A program made the position numbers and the translations under genes. DNA of 64,000 nt, taken from NCBI RefSeq assembly GCF_900156685.1, contig NZ_FTOJ01000002.1, positions 1 to 64,000 of the forward strand, written 5' to 3'. Below the pieces are notes generated by a model. It had not been told where the DNA came from. It was given only the letters and a program-made list of their open reading frames with translations, and did no database searches. Shown here piece after piece: positions 31,238-40,278 of the stretch; within the stretch, counting starts at the first letter, position 1; every line of letters begins with the position of its first letter. The DNA is from Chryseobacterium piscicola (GTDB taxonomy: Bacteria > Bacteroidota > Bacteroidia > Flavobacteriales > Weeksellaceae).

Positions 31238-31486
31238 ATGGAGACAAATATAGCACACGAACATACTGTAACCAAGGTATTGGAAGCTCTGGAAAGCATT
31301 CGTCCGTTTTTGAATAAAGACGGGGGCGATATCGAGCTTTTGGATGTAAAAGATAATACCGTTTTTGTAAAACTTCTGGGAAACTGTTCGGCATGTTCTC
31401 TTAATTTCTCAACATTGAAATTAGGCGTTGAAAATACCATCAAGCAACACGCTCCCGAAATTGAAAAGGTAGTGAATGTAGAATAA
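31238..31486 (+). CDS. NifU C-terminal domain protein (Fe-S scaffold)
   Basis: 82 aa, a stand-alone NifU-like domain. Core G-G-D-I-E-L-L-D and the cluster-binding C-S-A-C motif in L-G-N-C-S-A-C-S are intact. Such Nfu proteins hold a 4Fe-4S cluster, usually as a dimer, and pass it to targets. It shares the transcript with mrp and ends at the terminator at 31510. Confidence 0.93.
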   Translation: METNIAHEHTVTKVLEALESIRPFLNKDGGDIELLDVKDNTVFVKLLGNCSACSLNFSTLKLGVENTIKQHAPEIEKVVNVE

Positions 31487-31509
31487 AAAATACAACGATA
31501 TATTTTTTG

Positions 31510-31538
31510 AAGACAGACTTTTGAGGTCTGTCTTTTTT
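31510..31538 (+). terminator. Terminator of the mrp-nifU operon
   Basis: AAGACAGAC (31510-31518) and GTCTGTCTT (31526-31534), then a T run. Confidence 0.85.
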
Positions 31539-31572
31539 ATTGAAAATTCAAGTGGGTTAAAAATTGATTTTG

Positions 31573-32310
31573 TTAAAGAATTTCATGAGGTTTATTTTCG
31601 AGATTAAATTCTACAATTAAAGGTTTATGATCGCTGTAGATTGACCAATCTTCATATTTTCCAATTTCGACAGATTTTAAATTTTCAATAAAATATAGTG
31701 AAGCAAAGCAATAATCAATATGATAAGGTTTGTCTCTATGTCTATACATAAATAACGTTGGATGTTCTTCTTCTCCTTGTACTAGATTAAAGAACTTGTG
31801 ATAAGTACTAAAGATTTGCTTTTCTTCTAATTTTGCTACAACAGTGGAATGATTTCCTATTCTTCTAGGTTTATCCCAAATTGTATTGCTGTTAAAATCT
31901 CCAACTAGAATTGTATTATTTTCAGAAAGTAGCTTTTCGTAATAATTTATTGCTTTCCAAATTTGTGTAACGTAAGCTCCGTCTTTATCTTCTGGGTTAT
32001 TTGCCCAAATTGCAAATAAAATGAAGTAGATATTGCCATTTGTTACAGATATTGGAAGTACATTTTTGAAATTTGGATTATGACAATCCAGCAACTTCAA
32101 TTTATAATTATTGAATGCAAAAATTCCGATACCTTTATTAGGGTTTTTTCCGTACCAAATTATATCATTGGGAATTTTCAATTCATCTGTGAACTTTAAC
32201 TTTTCCTCATTTTCACATTCGGGAACAATCAAAATATCAGGGTTATGAGCAAAGATATGTTTTGCTTTATTTCGGAAAACCATATTGCAATTCCAAGTTA
32301 TAATTTTCAC
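31573..32310 (-). CDS. Endonuclease/exonuclease/phosphatase-family protein
   Basis: 245 aa, no signal peptide. EEP-fold motifs: I-I-T-W-N-C-N at the start (catalytic Asn), I-V-P-E-C-E (metal-binding Glu), L-V-G-D-F-N-S-N (Asp/Asn pair) and Y-S-D-H-K-P-L (catalytic Asp-His). The active site is complete. The family includes DNases and phosphodiesterases; absence of a leader points to an intracellular enzyme. Substrate unknown. It is downstream of the T9SS protein gene but separated by a terminator. Confidence 0.85.
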   Translation of the reverse strand: MKIITWNCNMVFRNKAKHIFAHNPDILIVPECENEEKLKFTDELKIPNDIIWYGKNPNKGIGIFAFNNYKLKLLDCHNPNFKNVLPISVTNGNIYFILFAIWANNPEDKDGAYVTQIWKAINYYEKLLSENNTILVGDFNSNTIWDKPRRIGNHSTVVAKLEEKQIFSTYHKFFNLVQGEEEHPTLFMYRHRDKPYHIDYCFASLYFIENLKSVEIGKYEDWSIYSDHKPLIVEFNLENKPHEIL

Positions 32311-32344
32311 AAATCTTAGTTTATTTTAATATGATTTAAAAATA

Positions 32345-32373
32345 CAAAAAAGCCCCGAAAAAATCGAGGCTTT
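32345..32373 (-). terminator. Terminator of the large T9SS protein gene
   Basis: AAAGCCCCGA (32349-32358) and TCGAGGCTTT (32364-32373), one mismatch; on the minus strand the tail is T-rich. Confidence 0.75.
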
Positions 32374-32395
32374 AACAAAATCAAATATAAAAATT

Positions 32396-35300
32396 TTACT
32401 TTACAATTACTCTTTTCACTTCGCCTTCTGAAGTTTTAATTAAATAAACTCCGGTGTTGAGTTTTGAAGTGTCGATGATTAAGGCAGATTTTTCTTTTCC
32501 AAGAAGCTTTCCGCTCATGTCGTACAGCTCGTAACCCTGAGCTCTGTTGAAGTATAAAGTATTTCCTTTGTTCACAGGGTTCGGGAAGATGTTGAAGGTT
32601 GTTTTTTCAGTTTTTATTTCGCCTGTAGATAGCGTTGGCGAAAGAGCAACTTCGTACATCGACAATGTGCCACTGATCTCGTTGGCAACGATGACATAAG
32701 GTTTTCCATTGTTCATATTTGCGGCAGGAATGAAGGTGATTCCTTCCGGACCGTTGTCGCCACCAAATGCAGAAGTTGATCTTGAATGTTTGTAATCTGT
32801 AAATGTTACATTGTTCGGATCTGTTACATTATAAACCATCACACCTCCGGTTCTTTCCAGAGTGATGAATGCGAAAGTTTGAGTTCCTATCGTTCCTAAA
32901 GTTACGCCTTCTGGTTCAGGACCTTTTGCACGACTTCGGCTTTTTGCACCGTTGGCTTCGTTATCGGCATTGAAAATCAATGGATGATTGGCTGCAACGT
33001 GTCTTTCAAACTGATCTCCGCTATCGAAAATCAATTGTTTTGTATCGGCATTGAAAATTGAGAATGAACGAGCTCCCAAAGCATGAATTTCTTCAAAATC
33101 AGCGTCTCCATCAGTATTTCCGTTCACATTGGTCACTCGGAATCTTCCTAGATTGTGAGAAGATTTTAAAATAGAAGCATTCGGGAATAATGCAGAATCT
33201 AAAGTATATCCGTTGGCTCCAACCGTTGTTCTCTCGCTGAACCCACCCAAATCTTTTTCGTCACCTTCGTTGGCTGTTACTAAATAATTGGTGTTTCCAA
33301 CTTTAAAAGATGCCATAGCATCAGGATTGTAATACGTTTTTACAGGCCAGTTGGCAATTAAAACTTCTCCGTTATTGTCTGAGGCATCAAATCCGTTTCC
33401 AGGAAGGCTCATGTCTTTTTTACCTAATCCCCAAATTCCGTTTAGTGCTTTTGTTGCTAAATTAACTTCGATAATCGCATTGTTTTCCTGACAAGAAACC
33501 CATGCTTTCTGGCTGTCTGGACTGATGGCAATATATTCAGGTTCTAAATCTTGCGCTAAAGTGCTGGTAGATTTTACTTTTCTTCCTCCAGTCGCAGCTA
33601 AAGCAGCTTCCGTTCCGTTAAACTGAGTAAAACCAAGTGTGGTAACATTCGTCTGCGTTAAAGCCTGAATTCCGGCAACCGTTAAAGTAGGCACATCAAT
33701 AATACTGATTGAACCTTCCGGATCTACGGTGTAGGCATCGTTGGGTTCTCCTTCGTTGGCTGTCATTATTTTGGTTCCGTCTGGTGAAAACGTAATCATA
33801 TCCGGTAAAACGCCCACGTTAAGTTGTTTCAGGAACACGCCATTAATGTCGAAAAATACAACCGAACCATTTCCCTGAGGATTTGTTCCGTTGGGTGAAG
33901 CCACTGCGATAATTCCGTTCTTAACTGCGATACTTGTAATACCACCGTAAGGTGCCATGTTAACAGTTTGAATGACAGTTGGAGTGGTTGGATTTGAGAA
34001 ATTGATGATGTCAAAAACATCCGTTAAAGAACTGATGGTAAATAATCTTTGTGTTGCAGCATCATGAACTACAATTTCAGTCGAACTTGTGTTGTTTCCT
34101 GAAGGATCAAAACTTCCGATATAATTTAATTGAATTTGGTTCGATGGAACAGGAGCAGCTTTATCATTATCAATAATATAAACAGTAGAATTGGCATCAC
34201 CCGTAATCGTTGCATCAACCGGATTTTCTAGTCCAACCACGAAATATTCTGCTTGTTGCTCTTCTAAAGTATCGTCGATAATTGGAATATTTACACTTAC
34301 ACTTGCAGTAGAAGGAGTAATGTTAATGGTTTGATTAGTCAAAGTAAAATCACTGCTGTTGGCAGAGTTGAAAGACGCAGGTTTTACCACCAAATTAACC
34401 GTTGCGTTGGAGGGATTGGTTACATTGATTTTGAATGTTAAAGTTCCTGTATTTTCAGTGACTTTAATTAAATTTTTATCTAAAGAAAGGCTCGTTCCTG
34501 CTGTAGTGAAAGTACTTGAAGTAGCTGTAATTACTGCATTGTCGCTGGTGTCTTCAACTAAATTGGGTTTTAAAGCTAAATAGTATGCTTGATTCGGAAC
34601 CAAACCAGCCGTTGGAATGACTGTAATTGCATTGTTGGCGAAAGTCGTAGTGAAAGGAATAACAGTTCCCGTTGCGTTGTTTAATCTTAATTCAACCAAA
34701 CTTTGAGCGTTAGCAGAAGTGATTGCAGAGTTGTCAATTAATCTCACATTTTCGTTAAACGTAATTGTAGGATTTACTGTTGTAGAAGCGTTGTTCACGT
34801 TATTTGAAGGCAAATACGCAACGGTTGGTGGGGTAGTATCTGTTCCGCCAATTGAAGTGGCATCCAGCGTAAAATTATCAAATCTATTGTTTCCAACGGC
34901 GCCTCCGCTACCTTGAGAGAATTCTACTTTTAATTTGAAATTGGGGTTGTTTGAAACTCCTGCAACTCCTGAAAAATCAAATGTAATCAGTTGAGGATTG
35001 GCGTCTTGTGAAGTTACCGTCTGATAAGGAATAAAAGTAGTTCCGTCTAAAGAGTAAAACCAATTCTGATTTCCTGCTCCCGAACCAGATCTTCTTGTTG
35101 TGAATTTTACAACAACATTATTATATCCGGTGGTAGGTAGAAGGAACTGTACATTTCCGTTGATAGGATAATTGTATCTTAAATGAGTTCCGGAAGCATC
35201 TCCGTTTCTTGCGTTTAAATTATCAATATTGAAATTCTGATTGGTGCCGTTTGCAAAATCAATGAAGGTATCTGTATTTCCTGTTCCCGTAGAAACTGCA

Positions 35301-35464
35301 GTGATAGAGCCGTTCAAAAGTGTTGAAGCAGGAGTGGTAATTGCAGTAACAGAAGCGTTGTTATTAAAATTCCAGTAATGAACCAGCGTGGATTGTGCGG
35401 CAAGTGCTCCGTGAAATAATGCTGCTATAGGTAATAGACTTCTCAAAAGGTATTTATTCTTCAT
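32396..35464 (-). CDS. Large T9SS-secreted protein with choice-of-anchor I domain
   Basis: 1022 aa. Signal peptide to about residue 22; an N-terminal beta domain (S-T-L-V-H-Y-W-N-F-N-N start); an Ig-like region with P-S-N-N-V-N-N-A-S-T-T-V-N-P-T (about 215-320); a Calx-beta-like stretch (about 325-430, I-D-D-T-L-E-E-Q-Q-A-E-Y); then a long propeller-like choice-of-anchor I domain (about 445-935) with L-E-P-E-Y-I-A-I-S-P-D and G-P-E-G-I-T-F-I-P. The C-terminal T9SS type A sorting domain (F-N-I-F-P-N-P-V, then G-V-Y-L-I-K-T, ending V-I-V-K) directs export and cell-surface anchoring. Relatives are often annotated as alkaline-phosphatase-like or esterase-like; activity is not shown here. Confidence 0.88.
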   Translation of the reverse strand: MKNKYLLRSLLPIAALFHGALAAQSTLVHYWNFNNNASVTAITTPASTLLNGSITAVSTGTGNTDTFIDFANGTNQNFNIDNLNARNGDASGTHLRYNYPINGNVQFLLPTTGYNNVVVKFTTRRSGSGAGNQNWFYSLDGTTFIPYQTVTSQDANPQLITFDFSGVAGVSNNPNFKLKVEFSQGSGGAVGNNRFDNFTLDATSIGGTDTTPPTVAYLPSNNVNNASTTVNPTITFNENVRLIDNSAITSANAQSLVELRLNNATGTVIPFTTTFANNAITVIPTAGLVPNQAYYLALKPNLVEDTSDNAVITATSSTFTTAGTSLSLDKNLIKVTENTGTLTFKINVTNPSNATVNLVVKPASFNSANSSDFTLTNQTINITPSTASVSVNIPIIDDTLEEQQAEYFVVGLENPVDATITGDANSTVYIIDNDKAAPVPSNQIQLNYIGSFDPSGNNTSSTEIVVHDAATQRLFTISSLTDVFDIINFSNPTTPTVIQTVNMAPYGGITSIAVKNGIIAVASPNGTNPQGNGSVVFFDINGVFLKQLNVGVLPDMITFSPDGTKIMTANEGEPNDAYTVDPEGSISIIDVPTLTVAGIQALTQTNVTTLGFTQFNGTEAALAATGGRKVKSTSTLAQDLEPEYIAISPDSQKAWVSCQENNAIIEVNLATKALNGIWGLGKKDMSLPGNGFDASDNNGEVLIANWPVKTYYNPDAMASFKVGNTNYLVTANEGDEKDLGGFSERTTVGANGYTLDSALFPNASILKSSHNLGRFRVTNVNGNTDGDADFEEIHALGARSFSIFNADTKQLIFDSGDQFERHVAANHPLIFNADNEANGAKSRSRAKGPEPEGVTLGTIGTQTFAFITLERTGGVMVYNVTDPNNVTFTDYKHSRSTSAFGGDNGPEGITFIPAANMNNGKPYVIVANEISGTLSMYEVALSPTLSTGEIKTEKTTFNIFPNPVNKGNTLYFNRAQGYELYDMSGKLLGKEKSALIIDTSKLNTGVYLIKTSEGEVKRVIVK

Positions 35465-35645
35465 TTTTATTCAATTTTTAGATTGTTGCAAAAATGAATC
35501 TTATACGTTGTGAGGCTTTTACGGGAAGATTATGAAATGGTTAAATGTTTTGGTTAGAAATGTTATAGTTTTAAATTATTATTAAATATTGTTAGCATCA
35601 CAAAAATAATAAAATGACTTTTCATTTTAATTGTATTTGGTCAAA

Positions 35646-36629
35646 TTATTCTTCATCAGGGAGAAGTCCTGTTGTATGACCGCTTACTTTTCCTGATTCT
35701 TCAATAGATTTCATTTTCTTTTTTTCTAAAAATTTTCCTGTCCATGGATTAAAAACATAAACATCAAATTTATATATAATACCTTTCCTATTTTCTGATT
35801 TTTTATAATGAATTTTGTCAACTAGATTTGTAATATAATATCTAAAATTACCATTATAAAACTCTTTAGTTTTCAAGCTTTCCCAAACTAAATAATCTTG
35901 AACTTTCCCACTATTGTTGCTGTTAAGTCCTTTTTTATTTGCAGTTGCGATTGCATCATCTTTTGAAATTCTAAATATTTTATTTTTTTCTTTAATTTTC
36001 TCAAAACCAGCGTAATTGTAATAATGTTCTTGGGGAACAAACTGTCCGTTTTTATCAATTTCAATTCGTAAGTAGGTTGGCTTATCATTTTTTTTTAATC
36101 TAATACTGTAATCGAAAATAAAGCGATTGGGTCTAGCTGTCAAGGGTTCATCCCACGAACCTACATATTTACTATTTTCATATGCAGAACAATAAAACTC
36201 GAAAATCACATGATTATTCATGAATTTTTCACCATAATTTTCAAGAATCAATTTATCTGCTTTTTTTTTCGTCTCAACTAATAAATCGTGATATGGGTAA
36301 AGATTTGAATTAATAATACAAGTATTTTTATCATAATCTCTAGAGTACATCAAATCACCGTCTTCATTGTATTCTTGCCAAAAGCCTAGCCGTTTATGTT
36401 GTTTTGTGGTCCAGCCTTTACTTTTTAATTTTAGTGTGTCATTGATAAATGTAACTTTACTCCAAATAGAATCTTTATACTTATATATTTCATTGAAAAC
36501 TTTGTATTTTGAGTTTTTAATTATTTCAACATGGGTACTATCAGTCTCTATTATTTTCTTTTCAAATTGGGCATAAAAAAATATATTGAGAAAAGTAAGA
36601 TTGATTATTATAATTTTCTTTAAATACAT
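35646..36629 (-). CDS. Exported hypothetical protein, 327 aa
   Basis: Signal peptide with I-I-I-I-N-L-T-F-L-N-I-F-F-Y-A-Q (cleavage about 21). The N-terminal part contains R-L-G-F-W-Q-E-Y-N-E-D-G-D-L, a MORN-like repeat of the kind found in antitoxin-like or cell-envelope proteins. The rest is lysine- and aromatic-rich, with no recognised family. The end G-H-T-T-G-L-L-P-D-E-E is acidic. Codon use is AT-rich like its neighbours. No operon partner: the next gene on this strand is separated by about 100 bp. Function unknown. Confidence 0.7.
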   Translation of the reverse strand: MYLKKIIIINLTFLNIFFYAQFEKKIIETDSTHVEIIKNSKYKVFNEIYKYKDSIWSKVTFINDTLKLKSKGWTTKQHKRLGFWQEYNEDGDLMYSRDYDKNTCIINSNLYPYHDLLVETKKKADKLILENYGEKFMNNHVIFEFYCSAYENSKYVGSWDEPLTARPNRFIFDYSIRLKKNDKPTYLRIEIDKNGQFVPQEHYYNYAGFEKIKEKNKIFRISKDDAIATANKKGLNSNNSGKVQDYLVWESLKTKEFYNGNFRYYITNLVDKIHYKKSENRKGIIYKFDVYVFNPWTGKFLEKKKMKSIEESGKVSGHTTGLLPDEE

Positions 36630-36728
36630 AATTCTTTACTTTAATCATTCAGAAACTTGAGTTATTATGATTACTTCCGTTAAGCAGAATTTGAATGATG
36701 AAATTTTTTACTTATAACCTGTATAACA

Positions 36729-37613
36729 TCATTCCTCCCCCGAAACCCTCTCATAAATATTATGAATCAACCCATCCGCCACAGAAATTTTCGGAACAAA
36801 AATCTTGTTGATATCTGCCCAATGCATCACAAAATTGTAAATTTTCAACGCATGAACCAAAACATCAGCTCTGTCTTCTCGGAAGCCGTATTTGGTCATT
36901 CTTTCTTTTACAGTTAGACTATTAAATTCTTTGTAAGCATTTTTTAGATAAGCAATTGACATTGGTTTGCCATCTTTGGTTTTGCTCATTGAGAACACTT
37001 TGTTGATGTTTCCGCCAGAACCGATGGCGACAATTTGTTTTTTGCTGTTGATGTTGGCTTTTATTTCCTCTTTCATTTCTTTCCAGTTGTCTTCTGTAAC
37101 GAGATTGTTGAGAAGACGGATGGTTCCGATGTTGAAAGATTTTTCGTAGACCATTTTGTCATTTTCGTAGAAAGTAAGTTCGGTAGAGCCACCACCAACA
37201 TCTACATAAAGATAGGCGAAATCTTTGTCAAGACCTTCTGCAACATGGTTTTCATAAACTAAAGTCGCTTCTTCGTCTCCTGAAATAATTTCAATGACGA
37301 GATCGGCTTGTTTTTTTACTTTTTCAATAATCTGCTTTCCATTTTCGGCATCACGCATCGCACTTGTGGCGCAGGCTCTGTAGTGTTCAACTTTATAAAC
37401 CTTCATCAAATCGCTAAAAATTTTCATTGAATCCAAGATCATTTTTTCACGCTCTTCGCCAATTTTTCCAATTGTGAAAACATCCATACCCAATCGTAAA
37501 GGTATTCGTAGGAGATTTAATTTTATAAATTCTGGTTTTCCGTTTTGAATTTTCACCTCGTTGATTAAAAGTCGGGCTGCATTACTTCCTATGTCTATCG
37601 CTGCAATGATCAT
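36729..37613 (-). CDS. Ppx/GppA phosphatase family (exopolyphosphatase-type)
   Basis: 294 aa, ASKHA fold. Phosphate-1 motif I-A-A-I-D-I-G-S-N-A-A-R-L-L; second motif V-D-V-G-G-G-S-T-E-L (about 140); S-A-M-R-D-A-E-N in between. These enzymes remove phosphate from polyphosphate or hydrolyse pppGpp. At under 300 residues it is the short form without the C-terminal HD domain. It follows the ppk gene on the same strand with a gap of about 120 bp, so synthesis and breakdown of polyphosphate are encoded side by side, which supports the exopolyphosphatase reading. Confidence 0.9.
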   Translation of the reverse strand: MIIAAIDIGSNAARLLINEVKIQNGKPEFIKLNLLRIPLRLGMDVFTIGKIGEEREKMILDSMKIFSDLMKVYKVEHYRACATSAMRDAENGKQIIEKVKKQADLVIEIISGDEEATLVYENHVAEGLDKDFAYLYVDVGGGSTELTFYENDKMVYEKSFNIGTIRLLNNLVTEDNWKEMKEEIKANINSKKQIVAIGSGGNINKVFSMSKTKDGKPMSIAYLKNAYKEFNSLTVKERMTKYGFREDRADVLVHALKIYNFVMHWADINKIFVPKISVADGLIHNIYERVSGEE

Positions 37614-37735
37614 TTTTAGATTGTATTTTATTGAATTTCAGTTGTTTAATTTAAAATCGAATATTTTTTAGTAATCGAATGTACAAAATTTATTGTTTAC
37701 AATTATTTTGAGGTACTTTAAACCCTTATCTGGAA

Positions 37736-39808
37736 CTATTTTCCTGTGGTTTTTGCTTTCAGGTATTTGTAGGTTTCAATCTGCGAACGGCATTCTTTCT
37801 GGTCATTATTAATGTACTCGTTGCTTAGTTTTTTATCTAAAATTCTTGCTTTTACATTATCTTTCAACTGAATGTCTAAAATGTCTTTCAATTCTTTTTT
37901 AAGATTTTTATCAGTGATTTTTGCGGCGGCTTCTATTCTATAATCAAGATTTCTGTTCATCCAATCAGCAGACGAAATGTAGATGTCTTCAGCACCCTTA
38001 TTGTAGAAATACATTACTCTTGCATGCTCAAGATATTCGTCTACAATACTTATGGCTTTTATCTTTTCTTTAAAATCTTTTTGATTGATTGCACAATAAA
38101 TTCCTCGCACAATTACTTTAATCACTACACCCGCTTCTGCAGCTTCGTACATTTTCAAAATAAGACCACGGTCACTAACAGAATTCGCTTTAATGATCAT
38201 TTGTGCTTTTCTTCCTGCCTTTGCTTCTTCAATTTCTTTATCTATATGAAGAGTAATCTTTTCACGCATAAATTGCGGACAAACCATCAGGTTTTTACAG
38301 GTTTTCAAAACAGATAAGTAATCTTCCTTCGGTTTTTTAAGAACGGTAAATACTTTGTTGATATCTGCCATAATGCCTCTGTCGGAAGTCATAATCAAAT
38401 GGTCGCCATAGATTTTAGCTGTTTTTTCATTGAAATTTCCTGTGCTTACAAAGCCGTATTGCAACGTTTTATTATGTACCCGCTTTTTAATGATACACAA
38501 TTTGGCATGCACTTTTTTGTCTGGAATTCCTATTAAAACAGTGATTCCTTCTGGTTCAAACATTTCTTTCCATTTTAAGTTTGATTCTTCATCAAATCTC
38601 GCCTGTAGCTCCAGCATTACCGTCACTTCTTTGCCATTTCTGGCAGCATAAATCAAGGCATTGCTTATTTTAGAATTGCTTGCCAAACGGTAAGCTGTTA
38701 TTTGAATAGATTTTACATCAGGATCCATTGCCGCTTCACGAAGTAGATCAATGACCGGAGTGTATGTATGATAAGGAAAACTGAGTAAGATATCTTGCTT
38801 TAGAATCACATCTGTCACTCTTTCACCATGCTCAAATGCCTGATGTGTAAATGAAGTACGCTCCAATGGTTTTTTATAATATTCAAAAACATCCGGGAAA
38901 TCCATAAAATGTTTAAAATTATGAATCTTTCCCCCAGGAATGATGCTGTCTTTTTTGCTTAAATTTAATTTTCTGATAAGCAATTCGAGCATTGCTTTAT
39001 CCATATCTTTATCGAATACAAAACGTGTTGGTTTGCCTTTTCGTCTATTTTTTAAGCCTTTTTCTATTTTTTCTGCAAAATTGGTTCGGATGTCGTTATC
39101 AATATCCATTTCTGCATCTTTAGTGACTTTAAATGAGTTGGCAGAAAACTCATCATATCCGAAATAAGAAAAAATATGAGGCAGATTAAATGCAATGACA
39201 TCTTCCAAAAGCATGACATTTTTTTCTTCAGAATCTTCCGTTGGCAAAAGCACAAAACGTCCCACAAAACGAGACGGAATCTCAATAATTGCATAGTTGC
39301 TATGGTAATTCCAATCTTTTTTTCTCATGGCAACACCCAGATAAAGACTTTTGTCTCTCATGTATGGCATTGGCGTATTTTCGTGAAGAAGGATTGGGAT
39401 GACATTGGCTTCCACCACTTCATCAAAATATTGTCTTACAAACTCTTTTTGTTTGGCAGTCAGATTTTTTGAAGTTTTAATGAAAACCTTTTGCTCTGCC
39501 ATTTCCACCTGGATTTTTTTCCAAGTTTTGTCGAAATCTGCTTGTTGAGTAATAACAATTTCATTAATTCTTTGAAGAATTTTGGATGGTGGCTGATAAA
39601 AAGATTCGGCAATTACTTTCTCCTTAAAATCCATGGCACGTTTCAATCCGGCAACACGGACTCTGAAAAATTCGTCCAAATTATTTGAGAAAATCCCTAA
39701 AAAACGAATTCTGAGGTGGAGAGGCACGTTTTCGTCCATTGCTTCTTGTAAAACTCTTTCGTTAAATGCTAACCAGGTAACATCTCTGGGATTAAAATGT
39801 AAAGACAT
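37736..39808 (-). CDS. ppk1: Polyphosphate kinase 1
   Basis: 690 aa. Transfers the gamma-phosphate of ATP to polyphosphate through a phospho-histidine. N-terminal domain W-L-A-F-N-E-R-V-L-Q-E-A; phospholipase-D-like catalytic domains with K-V-H-A-K-L-C-I-I (the autophosphorylated His region), V-S-T-G-N-F-N-E-K-T-A and Y-G-D-H-L. Near the end, I-S-S-A-D-W-M-N-R-N-L-D-Y-R is typical of PPK1. Length matches the family. Upstream of the Ppx gene. Confidence 0.95.
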   Translation of the reverse strand: MSLHFNPRDVTWLAFNERVLQEAMDENVPLHLRIRFLGIFSNNLDEFFRVRVAGLKRAMDFKEKVIAESFYQPPSKILQRINEIVITQQADFDKTWKKIQVEMAEQKVFIKTSKNLTAKQKEFVRQYFDEVVEANVIPILLHENTPMPYMRDKSLYLGVAMRKKDWNYHSNYAIIEIPSRFVGRFVLLPTEDSEEKNVMLLEDVIAFNLPHIFSYFGYDEFSANSFKVTKDAEMDIDNDIRTNFAEKIEKGLKNRRKGKPTRFVFDKDMDKAMLELLIRKLNLSKKDSIIPGGKIHNFKHFMDFPDVFEYYKKPLERTSFTHQAFEHGERVTDVILKQDILLSFPYHTYTPVIDLLREAAMDPDVKSIQITAYRLASNSKISNALIYAARNGKEVTVMLELQARFDEESNLKWKEMFEPEGITVLIGIPDKKVHAKLCIIKKRVHNKTLQYGFVSTGNFNEKTAKIYGDHLIMTSDRGIMADINKVFTVLKKPKEDYLSVLKTCKNLMVCPQFMREKITLHIDKEIEEAKAGRKAQMIIKANSVSDRGLILKMYEAAEAGVVIKVIVRGIYCAINQKDFKEKIKAISIVDEYLEHARVMYFYNKGAEDIYISSADWMNRNLDYRIEAAAKITDKNLKKELKDILDIQLKDNVKARILDKKLSNEYINNDQKECRSQIETYKYLKAKTTGK

Positions 39809-40188
39809 ATTTGCGTATAAAATTTTTCAAAAATACTAATAAAACTAGTCTTTTATTTGATTCTTAAGTTAATTCTTAATTAAATTTTTAGTTGAAAGAA
39901 ATATATGTGATAGTGGAAAATATTTTCTCTTAAAATAGATTTTTAAATAGATTAAAAAATAGAAAGGCTTCCATAAGTGCAGTCTCAGTGGAAAAGGTTT
40001 CACTAATTTTATTCATTATTTCGCAGCCAAATAACAAATAGTCTTCAAATTAATACACTTACTTTTTTACAATCTTCTTAAAAATCTTCTGCTTTTCTTC
40101 CTGTAAAAGAAAAACTGCACCATCACTGTCATTATAAATCAAAATACATTTCAAATTTGTCTCAAATTAAATTTAAAAAATCCAAAAC
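39809..40188. other. Intergenic region between ppk1 and dnaK
   Basis: AT-rich, about 380 bp. A 30-codon minus-strand open frame ends at 40059-40061 (I-Y-N-D-S-D-G-A-V-F-L-L-Q-E-E-K), protein-like but without start or ribosome binding site; possibly a gene remnant. The promoter of ppk1 should lie at the left end. Confidence 0.35.
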
Positions 40189-40228
40189 TGTCAATTTGTC
40201 ATAAAAAATCTAATGGTACAGATATTGA
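40189..40228 (+). promoter_or_regulatory. Putative sigma-54-like heat-shock promoter of dnaK
   Basis: TGGTAC (40214-40219), a 5-nt spacer and TTGA (40225-40228) fit the -24/-12 pattern TGGCAC-N5-TTGC except for the last C. Just upstream is a direct repeat TGTCA-N3-TGTCA (40189-40193, 40197-40201). This pair of signals recurs before chaperone genes in Bacteroidota. No CIRCE element is seen. Confidence 0.4.
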
Positions 40229-40278
40229 GAAAGTGAGAGTGTTATTGAATTTTAAAAATTAGAAAAAATATAAATATT

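Noticed and set aside
32396-35464. Reading the choice-of-anchor I protein as a confirmed alkaline phosphatase
   Set aside because: No metal- or phosphate-binding motif of that enzyme is visible.
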